Counted from the first letter of the stretch, positions 54,632-63,946 are shown. The stretch is DNA of 64,000 nt from Deferribacteres bacterium (GCA_020633655.1 JACKDF010000005.1:186001-250000); one strand, 5' to 3'. Notes: generated by a model not told the origin, from the letters alone. Made by a program: numbers and translations.

Positions 54632-56773
54632 TTGAGTGCACCAGATAAAAAACTATCCCAGAAGCTGGAGCAGGTCGAACTGCAGCCTGACAATTCAGAA
54701 ATACTTATTTCGGTAATCATCGTCAACTACAACGTTAAGGAATTTGTTCAGCAAGTCCTGCACTCACTGCAAAAATCCCTGACGACAATCCCCTCCGAAA
54801 TTTTCGTCATAGACAATGCTTCTGACGACGGCAGCCAAAAAATGGTGACGGATCAGTTCCCTCAGGTTCAACTCATTGCAAATAAGCAAAATGTTGGTTT
54901 TTCCCGTGCCAATAATCAGGCTATTCACATTGCAAAAGGAAAATATGTTGTATTGCTTAATCCCGATACCATTACCCAGGAAGATACCTTCAGCACTCTG
55001 CTTCAATTTATGGATTCGCATGAAGATGCAGGGATGGCAACATGCAAAGTGCTCAATCCGGACGGGAGTTTGCAATTGGCGTGCAGACGCAGTTACCCCA
55101 CGCCATGGGTTGCCTTCACTCGTTTGATTGGCCTGAGTCATTTTTTCCCAAAATCGAAGCTCTTTGGAAGGTATAACCTGACTTTTCTCCCCGAAGATGA
55201 AATGTCAGAAGTTGAGGCTATCTCCGGTTCTTTTATGATGGTGCGCCGGAAAGCATTGTTGGATATCGGCTTGCTGGATGAAGAATTTTTTCTTTACGGT
55301 GAAGATCTTGATTGGTGTTACAGGACGATCGAAAATGGCTGGAAAATTTATTACGTACCCACGACGCAAATCATCCATTTCAAGGGTGAAAGCAGTAAGC
55401 AGAGCCGGCTCGATGGCATGCTTATTTTCTACCGTGCCATGGCGCTTTTTGTAAAAAAACACTTTCGCCGCCGCTATCTTTTTATCACCTATCAAATTTT
55501 ATTACTCGCCATATGGCTACGAGCCGGATTCAGTTTTCTGCAGAATTCCATCAAGGCCTTGTCGGTTCCATTTTTGGATTTGTTGCTCCTGCAATTTTCC
55601 CTCGTCCTTGCTCTGTTTTTTAAATTCGGGCATTTGGATTTCTGGCAAGATTATGTGCCGGTAAATGTAGCTTATTCCAGCGTATGGCTCTTGAGTCTGT
55701 TCTTTGCTGGTTCCTACGGAAAGTGGAAATTTTCATCATCCCGGGCTGGTTTGGCTGTGCTTGGTGGATTTTTTATCAACAGCGCGTTAACCTATTTTTT
55801 TAAAGACTATGCATTTTCTCGTGCAGTTTTACTGCTCGCTGGCAGTGTGAATTTTGTGTGTATTGGTGGCTGGCGACTTTTGTTGAAATTGATGCACAGG
55901 TTCAATATGGCGCCTTTTCACGGAACCCTGGGGCACACTTTGCTGGAACGGCCGACTTTATTGGTAGGTGATTTTTCCAGAGGAGAAAAAGTGCTGGAAA
56001 AATTACGGGCGCGCATTGGGAGTGGTTACGAAATAATCGGATTAGTAAGTGTTAATTCGGATGATGTCGGAAAAGAGTACAAAGGCGTGTCGGTTTTGAC
56101 AACCATCGAAAGTATGGATGAAACGATTCATCGCCGCAATATTAAAGAAGTGATTTTCAGTACACAACAAATTTCTTACGATAAGATTCTGGCCGCAATG
56201 ACGAAATCGCGTTCCCACAAGGCGCATTTTAAAATCATCCCCAGCAACCTTGATGTCATTATTGGTAAGGCGAGTATTGACCAGCTCAGTGATGCCCCTC
56301 TACTTGACATCGATTACAAGTTGGCTTCTCCAACAAATAAAGCCAAGAAGAGGATATTTGATTTTCTTCTCGCATTATTATGTTTAATTTTGGGAATGCC
56401 GGTTTTTTTTGTATATTCAACGTTTAATCGTTCGCGCTTGGCCAAAGTCCATTTGCGGATCAGTGGCTCAAACGATAAAAAGAAAATAAAAGTCTGGTAT
56501 TATAAAAATGGCCGTTTTTTAGCAAAATGGCCGCTTATCTGGTATGTGTTAAAAGGCCAATTGAGCTTTGTCGGGCGTGAACTGAATGAAAGTGCAACGG
56601 AGATTGAATCCGATCTTAATGTTGTCAAACCCGGATTGACCGGTCTTGTGCAAGTTGGCCGACACCGGAAGTTGAGTCTGGAAGAGAAAGAGAATTATCG
56701 TTTATTTTATATTATGAATTACTCGATTCTGCTCGACATCGAGATAATTTTTAAGACGATTTTTAAAATTTAG
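54632..56773 (+). CDS. GT2 glycosyltransferase fused to WcaJ-like membrane domain with degenerate transferase end
   Basis: The product is 713 residues. TTG 54632 follows AAAGGA. Residues about 20-300 are a GT2 domain (ISVIIVNYNVKEFVQQVL, FVIDNASDDGSQKMV, VLLNPDTITQ, EEFFLYGEDLDWCYR). Then come several membrane helices (ALFFKFGHLDFW region, WLLSLFFAGSYG), a CoA-binding-like Rossmann part (PTLLVGDFSRGEKVLEKL) and a C-terminal bacterial sugar transferase-like part (KKRIFDFLLALLCLILGMPV, YVLKGQLSFVGREL, VKPGLTGLVQVGRHR). The usual D-E of the catalytic SLDELPQ segment is absent (the stretch reads FLAKWPLIWYVLKG), so the phosphoglycosyl transferase step is probably lost. It is the last of the envelope-sugar genes. 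Confidence 0.88.
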   Translation: MSAPDKKLSQKLEQVELQPDNSEILISVIIVNYNVKEFVQQVLHSLQKSLTTIPSEIFVIDNASDDGSQKMVTDQFPQVQLIANKQNVGFSRANNQAIHIAKGKYVVLLNPDTITQEDTFSTLLQFMDSHEDAGMATCKVLNPDGSLQLACRRSYPTPWVAFTRLIGLSHFFPKSKLFGRYNLTFLPEDEMSEVEAISGSFMMVRRKALLDIGLLDEEFFLYGEDLDWCYRTIENGWKIYYVPTTQIIHFKGESSKQSRLDGMLIFYRAMALFVKKHFRRRYLFITYQILLLAIWLRAGFSFLQNSIKALSVPFLDLLLLQFSLVLALFFKFGHLDFWQDYVPVNVAYSSVWLLSLFFAGSYGKWKFSSSRAGLAVLGGFFINSALTYFFKDYAFSRAVLLLAGSVNFVCIGGWRLLLKLMHRFNMAPFHGTLGHTLLERPTLLVGDFSRGEKVLEKLRARIGSGYEIIGLVSVNSDDVGKEYKGVSVLTTIESMDETIHRRNIKEVIFSTQQISYDKILAAMTKSRSHKAHFKIIPSNLDVIIGKASIDQLSDAPLLDIDYKLASPTNKAKKRIFDFLLALLCLILGMPVFFVYSTFNRSRLAKVHLRISGSNDKKKIKVWYYKNGRFLAKWPLIWYVLKGQLSFVGRELNESATEIESDLNVVKPGLTGLVQVGRHRKLSLEEKENYRLFYIMNYSILLDIEIIFKTIFKI

Positions 56774-56792
56774 CCTGGAGCAATGCGATACA

Positions 56793-57767
56793 ATGCAAAA
56801 TTTTGTTCTTGAATTCGAAAAACCAATTATAAAGCTGGAACAGCAAATAAAAGAAATGCAGGATTATGCCCGTTCTGAGGGTATTTCCTTGGATGATGAA
56901 ATTGAACGCCTGCAGGCCAAAGCCCGCAAAATGCAGAGTGAAATTTTCGCCAAATTGAGCCGTGAGCAACGGGTAAAGCTTGCGCGGCATCCTCAGCGGC
57001 CATTTACGCTGGATTACATTAATCGAATTATCGAAGATTTCGTGGAGCTGCATGGCGACCGTGCCTTTGGTGATGATCCAGCTATAATCGCCGGGATTGG
57101 CAAACTCGGTAGTGAAAAAGTGATGATTATGGGACACCAAAAAGGGCGTGATACAAAGCAGAAATTGCATCGTAATTTCGGTATGGCGCATCCGGAAGGT
57201 TACCGCAAAGCATTGCGGGTAATGAAGCTGGCTGTCAAATTTAACCGCCCGATAATCATGCTTATTGATACACCGGGAGCTTACCCGGGAATTGGTGCGG
57301 AAGAACGTGGCCAGGCTGAGGCTATCGCCAAAAATTTGTTTGAAATGGCGGTAATGCCCGTACCGATCGTCATTGTTATTATCGGAGAGGGCGCTTCGGG
57401 AGGCGCTTTGGGAATTGGTGTTGGTGACCGTATTTTAATGATGGAAAATACATGGTATTCTGTTATCTCACCGGAAGGCTGCTCATCCATTTTGCACAAG
57501 GATGCCAGCAAAGCAGGGGAGGCTGCCGAATCTTTAAAGCTGACAGCACCGGACTTACTGGAACAAAAGCTGATCGATAAAGTCGTTGGCGAACCGGCTG
57601 GCGGCGCCCACCGGGATCATGATGAAGCCGCACAGATATTGAAAATGGAAATCCTGGATGCGCTGGCAGAATTGAAAAAGATTCCACCGGATGAACTGGT
57701 GACAAAAAGAATTGAAAAATACGAAAATATGGGATATTATGCGAACCACCCGTATAAGGAAGATTAA
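56793..57767 (+). CDS. accA: Acetyl-CoA carboxylase carboxyltransferase subunit alpha
   Basis: The product is 324 residues, the normal length. Family markers: FEKPIIKLEQQIKEMQDYA, RPFTLDYINRIIEDFVELHG, DRAFGDDPAIIAGI, GHQKGRDTKQKLHRNFGM, YRKALRVMKLAVKF, FNRPIIMLIDTPGAYPGIGA, IGEGASGGALGIGVGDRI and ISPEGCSSILHKDASKA. With AccD it carboxylates acetyl-CoA to malonyl-CoA for fatty acid synthesis. accD is not in the window. The ribosome-binding site is weak (GGAG about 13 bases upstream). The next gene, a thioesterase, starts 12 bp after the stop. Confidence 0.98.
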   Translation: MQNFVLEFEKPIIKLEQQIKEMQDYARSEGISLDDEIERLQAKARKMQSEIFAKLSREQRVKLARHPQRPFTLDYINRIIEDFVELHGDRAFGDDPAIIAGIGKLGSEKVMIMGHQKGRDTKQKLHRNFGMAHPEGYRKALRVMKLAVKFNRPIIMLIDTPGAYPGIGAEERGQAEAIAKNLFEMAVMPVPIVIVIIGEGASGGALGIGVGDRILMMENTWYSVISPEGCSSILHKDASKAGEAAESLKLTAPDLLEQKLIDKVVGEPAGGAHRDHDEAAQILKMEILDALAELKKIPPDELVTKRIEKYENMGYYANHPYKED

Positions 57768-57779
57768 CGAACTGTTTCG

Positions 57780-58187
57780 ATGATTGAGCACAAAACACAG
57801 GTAAGGGTACGATTCGCAGAAACAGACCAGATGGGAGTGGTTTATCATTCCAATTATTTTGTTTGGTTTGAGATTGGACGTACAAGCCTGCTACGCGAGG
57901 CAGGCTTGCCCTATACAAAATTGGAGGAAAGTGGTATACTCCTACCGGTGGTTACAGCACAATGTGACTTCCTGAAATCAGCAAAGTACGATGATGTTCT
58001 GACGATTCACACACGCATGGAGGAAAAACCGCGCGCGCGAATTCGATTGGACTATCGGGTAACGAACGAGAAGGATGAAGAGCTGGCAACCGGCTTCACG
58101 ATTCACAGTTTTATCCGCCGGGACGGCAAACCTGTGCGGCCACCGGAGAATTTCCGCAATATAATGGCACCTCATTTCCCCGATTAA
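57780..58187 (+). CDS. YbgC/FadM-type acyl-CoA thioesterase
   Basis: The product is 135 residues. A hot-dog fold thioesterase of the 4-hydroxybenzoyl-CoA type is visible: RVRFAETDQMGVVYHSNYFV contains the catalytic Asp in ETDQMGVVYHSNY, followed by WFEIGRTSLLREAGLPY and ARIRLDYRVTNEKDEELATG. It hydrolyses acyl-CoA or acyl-ACP thioesters. Placement just after accA links it loosely to fatty acid or membrane metabolism. The substrate is unknown. Confidence 0.93.
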   Translation: MIEHKTQVRVRFAETDQMGVVYHSNYFVWFEIGRTSLLREAGLPYTKLEESGILLPVVTAQCDFLKSAKYDDVLTIHTRMEEKPRARIRLDYRVTNEKDEELATGFTIHSFIRRDGKPVRPPENFRNIMAPHFPD

Positions 58188-58410
58188 AAGTAAGTTTTCA
58201 GGCCAATTCCACAAGAAATGGTCTCTGAGCCCGCAGAAACGCTGTCCTAAGTTTATCGAAGGGGGCGCATTTCTCGCTGAATACAAAGTCGCTTCCGCTT
58301 CGGCACACTCAGCGTCTTCTTTGGGTTGAATAGTTACGATAAAAATTACTTAAAACGAGATTTATTGCAATTTAATACGCAAATATCTGTTGAGTAAACA
58401 GGTGGAAACG
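58188..58410. repeat. Intergenic region with two degenerate CTTCG...CTCAG-type dispersed repeats
   Basis: On the minus strand 58242-58265 reads CCCCCTTCGATAAACTTAGG and then ACAG; on the plus strand 58296-58314 reads CGCTTCGGCACACTCAGCG. Both resemble the CTTCGACAAGCTCAG / CTTCGGCACGCTCAG family of short intergenic repeats common in many genomes (from memory). The two copies lie in opposite orientation. No gene is seen here. Confidence 0.45.
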
Positions 58411-58929
58411 ATGACATCCATCGCCCTGAATCGAAAAGTATTGATCCTGAACCAGAGTTATGAACCACTTAGTGTGGTTTCTGCTCAAAAGGCTATTGTG
58501 CTGATTTATCTCGGGAAAGCGGAGATCGTTGAAAAACACCCAACCATGGTCGTGCGTTCGATCATGATATCTTATCCTTACCCGAGCATAATTCGTCTAA
58601 GCAGATATGTTTATATCCCACGTAAACGCGTTATTTTATCGCGCAAAAACGTATTGCGTCGTGATGGATTCCGCTGCCAATATTGCGGTGAAAAATCGCA
58701 ACCGTTAACCGTAGATCACGTCATCCCGAAACGAATGGGGGGGCAGGATACATGGGAAAATCTTGTGTGTGCTTGTTTTAACTGCAATAATAAAAAGGGC
58801 GATCGCACACCGGAGATTGCAAATATGCTGTTGCAGTCGAAACCGAAGAAGCCAAGTTATTTGTTTTTTATCCAGCAAGAAATAAAATTTTCCCAGGAGA
58901 GCTGGAAACCGTATTTGTTTTTGAGTTGA
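58411..58929 (+). CDS. HNH endonuclease family protein
   Basis: The product is 172 residues from ATG 58411, which has AGGTGG 5-6 bases upstream; an in-frame TTG at 58390 has no such site. The N-terminal part (KVLILNQSYEPLSVVSAQKA, YPYPSIIRLSRYVYIPRK) matches the common HNH-family protein of about 170 residues. The HNH core follows: RDGFRCQYCGEK and TVDHVIPKRMGGQDTWENLV, with Cys pairs CxxC and CACFNCNNKKGDRTPE for zinc. It is a DNA nuclease of unknown cellular role; many bacteria carry one beside housekeeping genes. Confidence 0.93.
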   Translation: MTSIALNRKVLILNQSYEPLSVVSAQKAIVLIYLGKAEIVEKHPTMVVRSIMISYPYPSIIRLSRYVYIPRKRVILSRKNVLRRDGFRCQYCGEKSQPLTVDHVIPKRMGGQDTWENLVCACFNCNNKKGDRTPEIANMLLQSKPKKPSYLFFIQQEIKFSQESWKPYLFLS

Positions 58930-59069
58930 TAATGCGTCAATTCTGGCTGCAAAAGCCTGGGCATGAATTCTCAAAAACAAATAAATTGTGGCTGCGCCTT
59001 TACGATGCAAATAATTTGATATATAGATATAAGAGTAAACCTGTAATGATGTTTTTTTAAGAGAAGTGA

Positions 59070-60056
59070 ATGAAAAATAAACGCATTTTAAGTGGAATAC
59101 AGCCCTCTGGAGTTTTGCATATTGGCAATTATTTTGGGGCGATTAAGCAGTTTCTGCAATTACAGGAAGAGAACGAGTGTTATTATTTTATTGCAAATTA
59201 TCATGCGCTAAATTCGATCCAGGAACCGGAATTGTTGAAACAACACAGTTTTGGCGTCGCGCTTGATTATCTCGCCCTTGGTCTCGATCCGGAAAAGGTC
59301 GCGCTGTTTTTACAATCCGATGTTCCGGAAGTGACGGAGCTTGCATGGATTCTTTCCACCATTACTTCGATGGGTTTACTCGAACGTGCCCATTCCTACA
59401 AAGATAAAATTGCGAAAGGCCAATTGCCAAATCATGGCTTATTTGCTTATCCGGTTCTCATGGCTGCGGATATTCTCATTTACGACAGTGACATTGTACC
59501 TGTTGGGAAGGATCAGAAACAGCATCTGGAAATGACGCGGGACATTGCTATACGTTTTAATAATTTGTTTGGCGAGACCTTCGTGGTTCCCGAGCCGATG
59601 ATTTTGTCCGAAGTGGCTGTTGTGCCTGGTGTTGATGGTCAGAAAATGAGCAAGAGTTATGACAATACTATCGAGATGTTTCTCGAGCATAAACCATTAA
59701 AAAAGAAAGTGATGGGTATTGTCACTGATTCCAAAGCGTTGGAAGAACCAAAGGATCCGGATCATTCCACTATTGTTGATTTGTACAAGCTCTTCGCAAC
59801 CAAAGAAGAGTTGCAAACCATGCGTGAAAATTATCTGGCTGGTGGATTTGGTTACGGGCATGCAAAAAAAGAATTGCTGGAAAAAATATGGGCATATTTT
59901 GAGGATGCGCGCAATCGTCGAAAGGAATTGACAGAAAATCTGGATTTTGTGCGAGAAGTGCTGCGCACTGGCGCTGAAAAAGCACGCGAACGTGCGGATG
60001 TGGTTATGAAGCGTGTCCGTGCGGCAGCTGGAATAGAGAAATTTTTCGTGAAATAA
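59070..60056 (+). CDS. trpS: Tryptophan--tRNA ligase
   Basis: The product is 328 residues. ATG 59070 follows AAGAGAAGTGA. Class I motifs: RILSGIQPSGVLHIGNYFGA (HIGH), LMAADILIYDSDIVPVGKDQ, HLEMTRDIAIRFN, and VDGQKMSKSYDNTIEMF (KMSKS). It charges tRNA-Trp in the cytoplasm. It starts a tight run trpS-scpA-scpB-rluB with overlaps or gaps of a few bases. Confidence 0.98.
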   Translation: MKNKRILSGIQPSGVLHIGNYFGAIKQFLQLQEENECYYFIANYHALNSIQEPELLKQHSFGVALDYLALGLDPEKVALFLQSDVPEVTELAWILSTITSMGLLERAHSYKDKIAKGQLPNHGLFAYPVLMAADILIYDSDIVPVGKDQKQHLEMTRDIAIRFNNLFGETFVVPEPMILSEVAVVPGVDGQKMSKSYDNTIEMFLEHKPLKKKVMGIVTDSKALEEPKDPDHSTIVDLYKLFATKEELQTMRENYLAGGFGYGHAKKELLEKIWAYFEDARNRRKELTENLDFVREVLRTGAEKARERADVVMKRVRAAAGIEKFFVK

Positions 60057-60058
60057 AC

Positions 60059-60781
60059 ATGGCCTACCACGTAAAATTAGAAAATTTCGATGGTCCCCTC
60101 GATCTACTGCTTTTTCTCATCAAAAAGAATGAAGTTGATCTCTTCAATATTCCGATTGCTGAGATAACCAAGCAATACCTTGAGTATGTCGATCTCATTA
60201 ACACGCTCGATCTCGAAAACGCTAGTGATTATATCCTGCTTGCCGCAACATTAATCCGCATAAAAGCAAAAATGCTCCTGCCCAAAAGTCCCGTTGAAGA
60301 TGAAGAGGAAATTGAAGAAGATCCACGGGATGAGCTGGTGCGTCAGTTGCTTGAATACCAGCGATTTAAAGAGATTACCAACGAAATGTCGGACCTCGAA
60401 GCGGATCGGCGTCTGGTTTACGCACGACGCTATTTCGATTATACCACCGGTGAAGACGAATTTGTTTGGGAAACAAGCGGGAATTACACCCTTTTCGAAT
60501 TGATGAGTGTATTTAAAGAAGTCCTAAAACGCAAGCCACGTATTACCCATCATCATGTGGAACAACATCCCGTTACTGCGGAAGAGCAGATGGCTTTTCT
60601 TTTAGCTGAACTGGATAAGCATCACGGTGAACTTTTATTTTACCACATGGCAGAAATGTTGACCAGCCGCATCGCGGTTATTGTGACCTTCATCGCTATG
60701 CTGGAACTCATTCGTAACGGCAAAATTGAAATAAATCAGTCCTCAACCTTTGGCGAGATCTGGATAAAAAGGCGGAAATGA
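60059..60781 (+). CDS. scpA: Segregation and condensation protein A
   Basis: The product is 240 residues. ScpA pattern: VKLENFDGPLDLLLFLIKKN at the N-terminus, VDLFNIPIAEITKQYLEYVD, ASDYILLAATLIRIKAKMLL, and a C-terminal winged helix (IAVIVTFIAMLELIRNGKIE, FGEIWIKRR). It is the kleisin that bridges SMC heads. It starts 2 bases after trpS and overlaps scpB by 4 bases. Confidence 0.97.
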   Translation: MAYHVKLENFDGPLDLLLFLIKKNEVDLFNIPIAEITKQYLEYVDLINTLDLENASDYILLAATLIRIKAKMLLPKSPVEDEEEIEEDPRDELVRQLLEYQRFKEITNEMSDLEADRRLVYARRYFDYTTGEDEFVWETSGNYTLFELMSVFKEVLKRKPRITHHHVEQHPVTAEEQMAFLLAELDKHHGELLFYHMAEMLTSRIAVIVTFIAMLELIRNGKIEINQSSTFGEIWIKRRK

Positions 60782-61437
60782 ACTTCGACGAAGCAAAACA
60801 AATTATTGAAGCATTGATCTTTGCTGCAGATAATCCGATCAGTGAGAAAAATATTAAGTCATTACTGGAAGATGAACTAAATGGCATTTCCATTGATACG
60901 ATTGTAACTGCAATAAACGATGACTACATAAATTCAGGACGGTCTTTCGAGGTGGTGCAGGTTGCCGGTGGCTTCCAGATAATTACCCGTCCCGAATTTG
61001 CCGCATACATCAAAAAAATGTATATGGGACGAATTCGCAGTAAACTCTCCCAGGCGGCCCTTGAAGTTCTTGCAATTGTATCTTTCAAACAACCGATCAG
61101 CAAAGCCGATGTATCTGCTGTGCGTGGCGCCAATTCGGATAGTGTTATTAAAAATCTGTTAGAGCGTCGTCTCATTACTATTTCAGGCAGGGGCGAGGGG
61201 ATTGGCCGGCCACTGCTTTATTCAACCACACCCGAATTTTTAGAATATTTTGGCATAAATGATATAAGTGAATTGCCAAAACCCCGTGAAATTGAGGAGC
61301 TTTTTAAGGAAGGCAAATACTCCGAGCAAATAGTTGATGCCCTGGCTGAATTGGATGACTCGGAAAACATGGACAACCCAGAAGAAGGAAACGAACAAAC
61401 CGGAGATGACGCAGCAAGCGAAAATCAGGCTGAATAA
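60778..61437 (+). CDS. scpB: Segregation and condensation protein B
   Basis: The product is 219 residues. ScpB pattern: KQIIEALIFAADNPISEKNI, FEVVQVAGGFQIITRPEFAA, LSQAALEVLAIVSFKQPISK, VSAVRGANSDSVIKNLLERR and GRPLLYSTTPEFLEYFGIND. It forms the SMC-ScpA-ScpB complex for chromosome segregation. An acidic Asn/Gln-rich tail of about 40 residues (DDSENMDNPEEGNEQTGDDA) is unconserved. Its last 32 bases overlap the rluB gene. Confidence 0.97.
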   Translation: MNFDEAKQIIEALIFAADNPISEKNIKSLLEDELNGISIDTIVTAINDDYINSGRSFEVVQVAGGFQIITRPEFAAYIKKMYMGRIRSKLSQAALEVLAIVSFKQPISKADVSAVRGANSDSVIKNLLERRLITISGRGEGIGRPLLYSTTPEFLEYFGINDISELPKPREIEELFKEGKYSEQIVDALAELDDSENMDNPEEGNEQTGDDAASENQAE

Positions 61438-62152
61438 ATTTTTAGCTCAAGCCAATTTAGGATCCCGACGTTCAGTAGAAACCCTGGTGACGTCGGGATT
61501 TGTACAAGTTAACAATCAGGTTATAACCTCCCCCGGCTATCTCATCGACCCGCAAAACGATACTGTCATTTACGATGGCAACGTAATACGGCAGGATATT
61601 GAACTTACCTATGCAATGCTTAATAAACCTGTCGACTACATTTGCTCCCGTAGCGATGAAAAAAAACGGGCGACTGTGTACAGCCTTGTCCGCCTTCCAC
61701 AGCGACTTTTTACAGTCGGGCGCCTCGATAAAGATTCAGAAGGGCTTCTGCTTTTTACAAATGACGGCGAATTCGCAAACAGGCTCATTCATCCACGCTA
61801 CAAGGTCGAAAAAAAATATAATGTCGTGTTGCAAAAACCGGCACCAGCCGATTGTGTGGAAAAATTTCGACACGGCGTTGTTATCGATAAAAAATTTCGC
61901 GTCACTGCTAATCTGTATTTTCCCATTCCAAAAAATCGTAAAGTGGCTGTGGTGACGATTGAGGAAGGGAGAAACCGGCAAATTCGTAAAATGTTTGCAG
62001 TGGTTGGTGCACGCGTGAAATATTTGCAACGCTTTCAGATCGATACACTTAAACTTGGCTCGCTTGCCCCCGGGGCATGGCGTTATTTAACCAATAAGGA
62101 GCTTGTCGCTCTAAAAAAAGCTGTGGAGTTGGATCATGGAACTAAGCAATAA
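61406..62152 (+). CDS. rluB: RsuA/RluB-family pseudouridine synthase
   Basis: The product is 248 residues from ATG 61406; an upstream in-frame ATG would add 24 residues of unlikely composition within scpB. An S4 domain (KIRLNKFLAQANLGSRRSVE, LVTSGFVQVNNQVITSPGYL) is followed by the catalytic domain with VGRLDKDSEGLLLFTNDGEF (Asp in GRLDxDSxG) and VTIEEGRNRQIRKMFAVVG. It makes pseudouridine in 23S rRNA. The gene overlaps scpB by 32 bases and the following gene by 17 bases, so it is tightly coupled. Confidence 0.95.
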   Translation: MTQQAKIRLNKFLAQANLGSRRSVETLVTSGFVQVNNQVITSPGYLIDPQNDTVIYDGNVIRQDIELTYAMLNKPVDYICSRSDEKKRATVYSLVRLPQRLFTVGRLDKDSEGLLLFTNDGEFANRLIHPRYKVEKKYNVVLQKPAPADCVEKFRHGVVIDKKFRVTANLYFPIPKNRKVAVVTIEEGRNRQIRKMFAVVGARVKYLQRFQIDTLKLGSLAPGAWRYLTNKELVALKKAVELDHGTKQ

Positions 62153-63845
62153 ACGAGTTCTTGTGCTTGGCGGCGCAGGACTTGTCGGCATGGCAATATG
62201 CCGCAAACTAATCAAAGAATCGCCTGATGAACTGATTGTGGCCAGCTTGCAGGAAGATGAAGCAAATGAAGCTTATACAGCTCTAAAAAATGAATCCCTG
62301 GGGAACACGATTGTCACACCGGAATGGGGTAATATTTTTGTGCGTGATTCTCTGCAAAATATCAGTCGAAATGAAATACTTGGTAATCCCCAAAATCGCC
62401 AGACTTTAATTGAAGATGTATTGGGTGAGCTCAATGAGGAGGTGCTTAAAGCAAGCTATCTGTACCAGTTAATCATGCGTTATCGCCCGCATGTGGTTAT
62501 CGATTGTATCAACTCGGCAACCGCACTGGCCTATCAGGATGTTTTTACCAGTTACCGCGAAGTGGCGAAGCAATTGGAGCAGACAAAATCCGATGCAAGT
62601 AATCTCTCTGGGCTAACCAGTGAGGTGGAAAAGCTGCTTTGTACCTTGTACATACCGCAACTCATTCGCCATGTGCAGATTTTATACGAAGGCATGCGGC
62701 GTGTGAAATCCGGATTTTATTTTAAAATTGGTACCAGCGGTACGGGTGGTATGGGATTAAATATTCCCTACACACACTCCGAAGAAAAACCCAGCCGGGT
62801 TTTGCTGAGCAAGTCATCCATTGCCGGCGCGCACAGTTTGTTGCTCTTTCTAATGGCACGCACGCCGGATGCACCAATCACCAAAGAAATTAAACCGACA
62901 GCCGCCATCGCCTGGAAACGCATTGTCTATGGTGAAATTCAAAAAGGCCGCAAACCGGTGCAACTTTACGACTGTACCCTGGACAAGGCGATGAAACTGG
63001 GCAAGCAGTTCAAGCTGGAAGATGGTTCCTGCGCACAGCGTATGGGTGATAAAACACTGCAATCGGTTTTTATCGATACTGGCGAAAATGGCATTTTTTC
63101 CAATGCCGAGTTCGAAGCTATCACTTCTTCCGGGCAAATGGAATTTATAACGCCGGAAGAAATTGCCCGTAGCGTGGTTTTTGAGTTAAAAGGCGGTAAT
63201 ACAGGCCATGATATCATCAATGCCCTGGATAATGCCACGATGGGGCCGACTTATCGGGCTGGGCTGCTGCGTGAACGCGCTCTCAACCGTATGCGTGAAT
63301 TGATGGACGAGCATGAATGTGACAGTATCGCATTTGAACTTTTAGGCCCACCTCGTCTAAGCAAGCTTTTGTTTGAGGGCCATCTTTTAAAACTGGCCTA
63401 CAAAACGATGGCTAACACGCGCAATGCTTCTGCAAAGGAAATGAGTGTCGCATTGGAAAATACCATTAAAGAGAATCAAAAATTGCGCTCGGAAATCATT
63501 TCTATCGGCATTCCCATTTTGCTTTCAGATGGAAAAAGTATTTTGCGCGGCCCGGTAGTAAAAATTCCTCCATATCGTGGAGAGTCGGAGCTTGCCGTGA
63601 ACGAAGAAAAAATCAACAAATGGTCCTCTGATGGCTGGGTGGATCTACGGGAAGAAAATATGCAGTTGTGGAAAAAGCGCATCGATGGAATTTTCGAGGA
63701 AATTCACAAACTCACCGACGAAAACACCAGCTCACAATACGACCGGGATGCTTCCTATTGGCTTGAAGACGACACCATCAACACGGGTAAAGTCGCGGGG
63801 TGGATTTTAGCCAATGAAGAACAAGGCGCGAGAATGAAGGAATAA
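62136..63845 (+). CDS. Large NAD(P)-binding epimerase/dehydrogenase-like protein
   Basis: The product is 569 residues. The N-terminus has a Rossmann signature (KRVLVLGGAGLVGMAICRKL) of extended SDR or saccharopine-type proteins; later VVIDCINSATALAYQDVF and FYFKIGTSGTGGMGLNIPYT resemble a nucleotide-sugar epimerase core with an insertion. The C-terminal 250 residues are unrecognised, partly helical (LLRERALNRMRELMDEHECD) and end in KRIDGIFEEIHKLTDENTSS. It is cytoplasmic. The gene overlaps rluB by 17 bases. The substrate and reaction are unknown. Confidence 0.6.
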   Translation: MELSNKRVLVLGGAGLVGMAICRKLIKESPDELIVASLQEDEANEAYTALKNESLGNTIVTPEWGNIFVRDSLQNISRNEILGNPQNRQTLIEDVLGELNEEVLKASYLYQLIMRYRPHVVIDCINSATALAYQDVFTSYREVAKQLEQTKSDASNLSGLTSEVEKLLCTLYIPQLIRHVQILYEGMRRVKSGFYFKIGTSGTGGMGLNIPYTHSEEKPSRVLLSKSSIAGAHSLLLFLMARTPDAPITKEIKPTAAIAWKRIVYGEIQKGRKPVQLYDCTLDKAMKLGKQFKLEDGSCAQRMGDKTLQSVFIDTGENGIFSNAEFEAITSSGQMEFITPEEIARSVVFELKGGNTGHDIINALDNATMGPTYRAGLLRERALNRMRELMDEHECDSIAFELLGPPRLSKLLFEGHLLKLAYKTMANTRNASAKEMSVALENTIKENQKLRSEIISIGIPILLSDGKSILRGPVVKIPPYRGESELAVNEEKINKWSSDGWVDLREENMQLWKKRIDGIFEEIHKLTDENTSSQYDRDASYWLEDDTINTGKVAGWILANEEQGARMKE

Positions 63846-63946
63846 GTTGCCGCGTGCGAATCTGCTAAACGTCTAAGGATTTGGTAATTAGTACGAAAAG
63901 GACTCATTCTTACACCGCTAAAGTTTCTGGAAAATACAGGGCAAAT

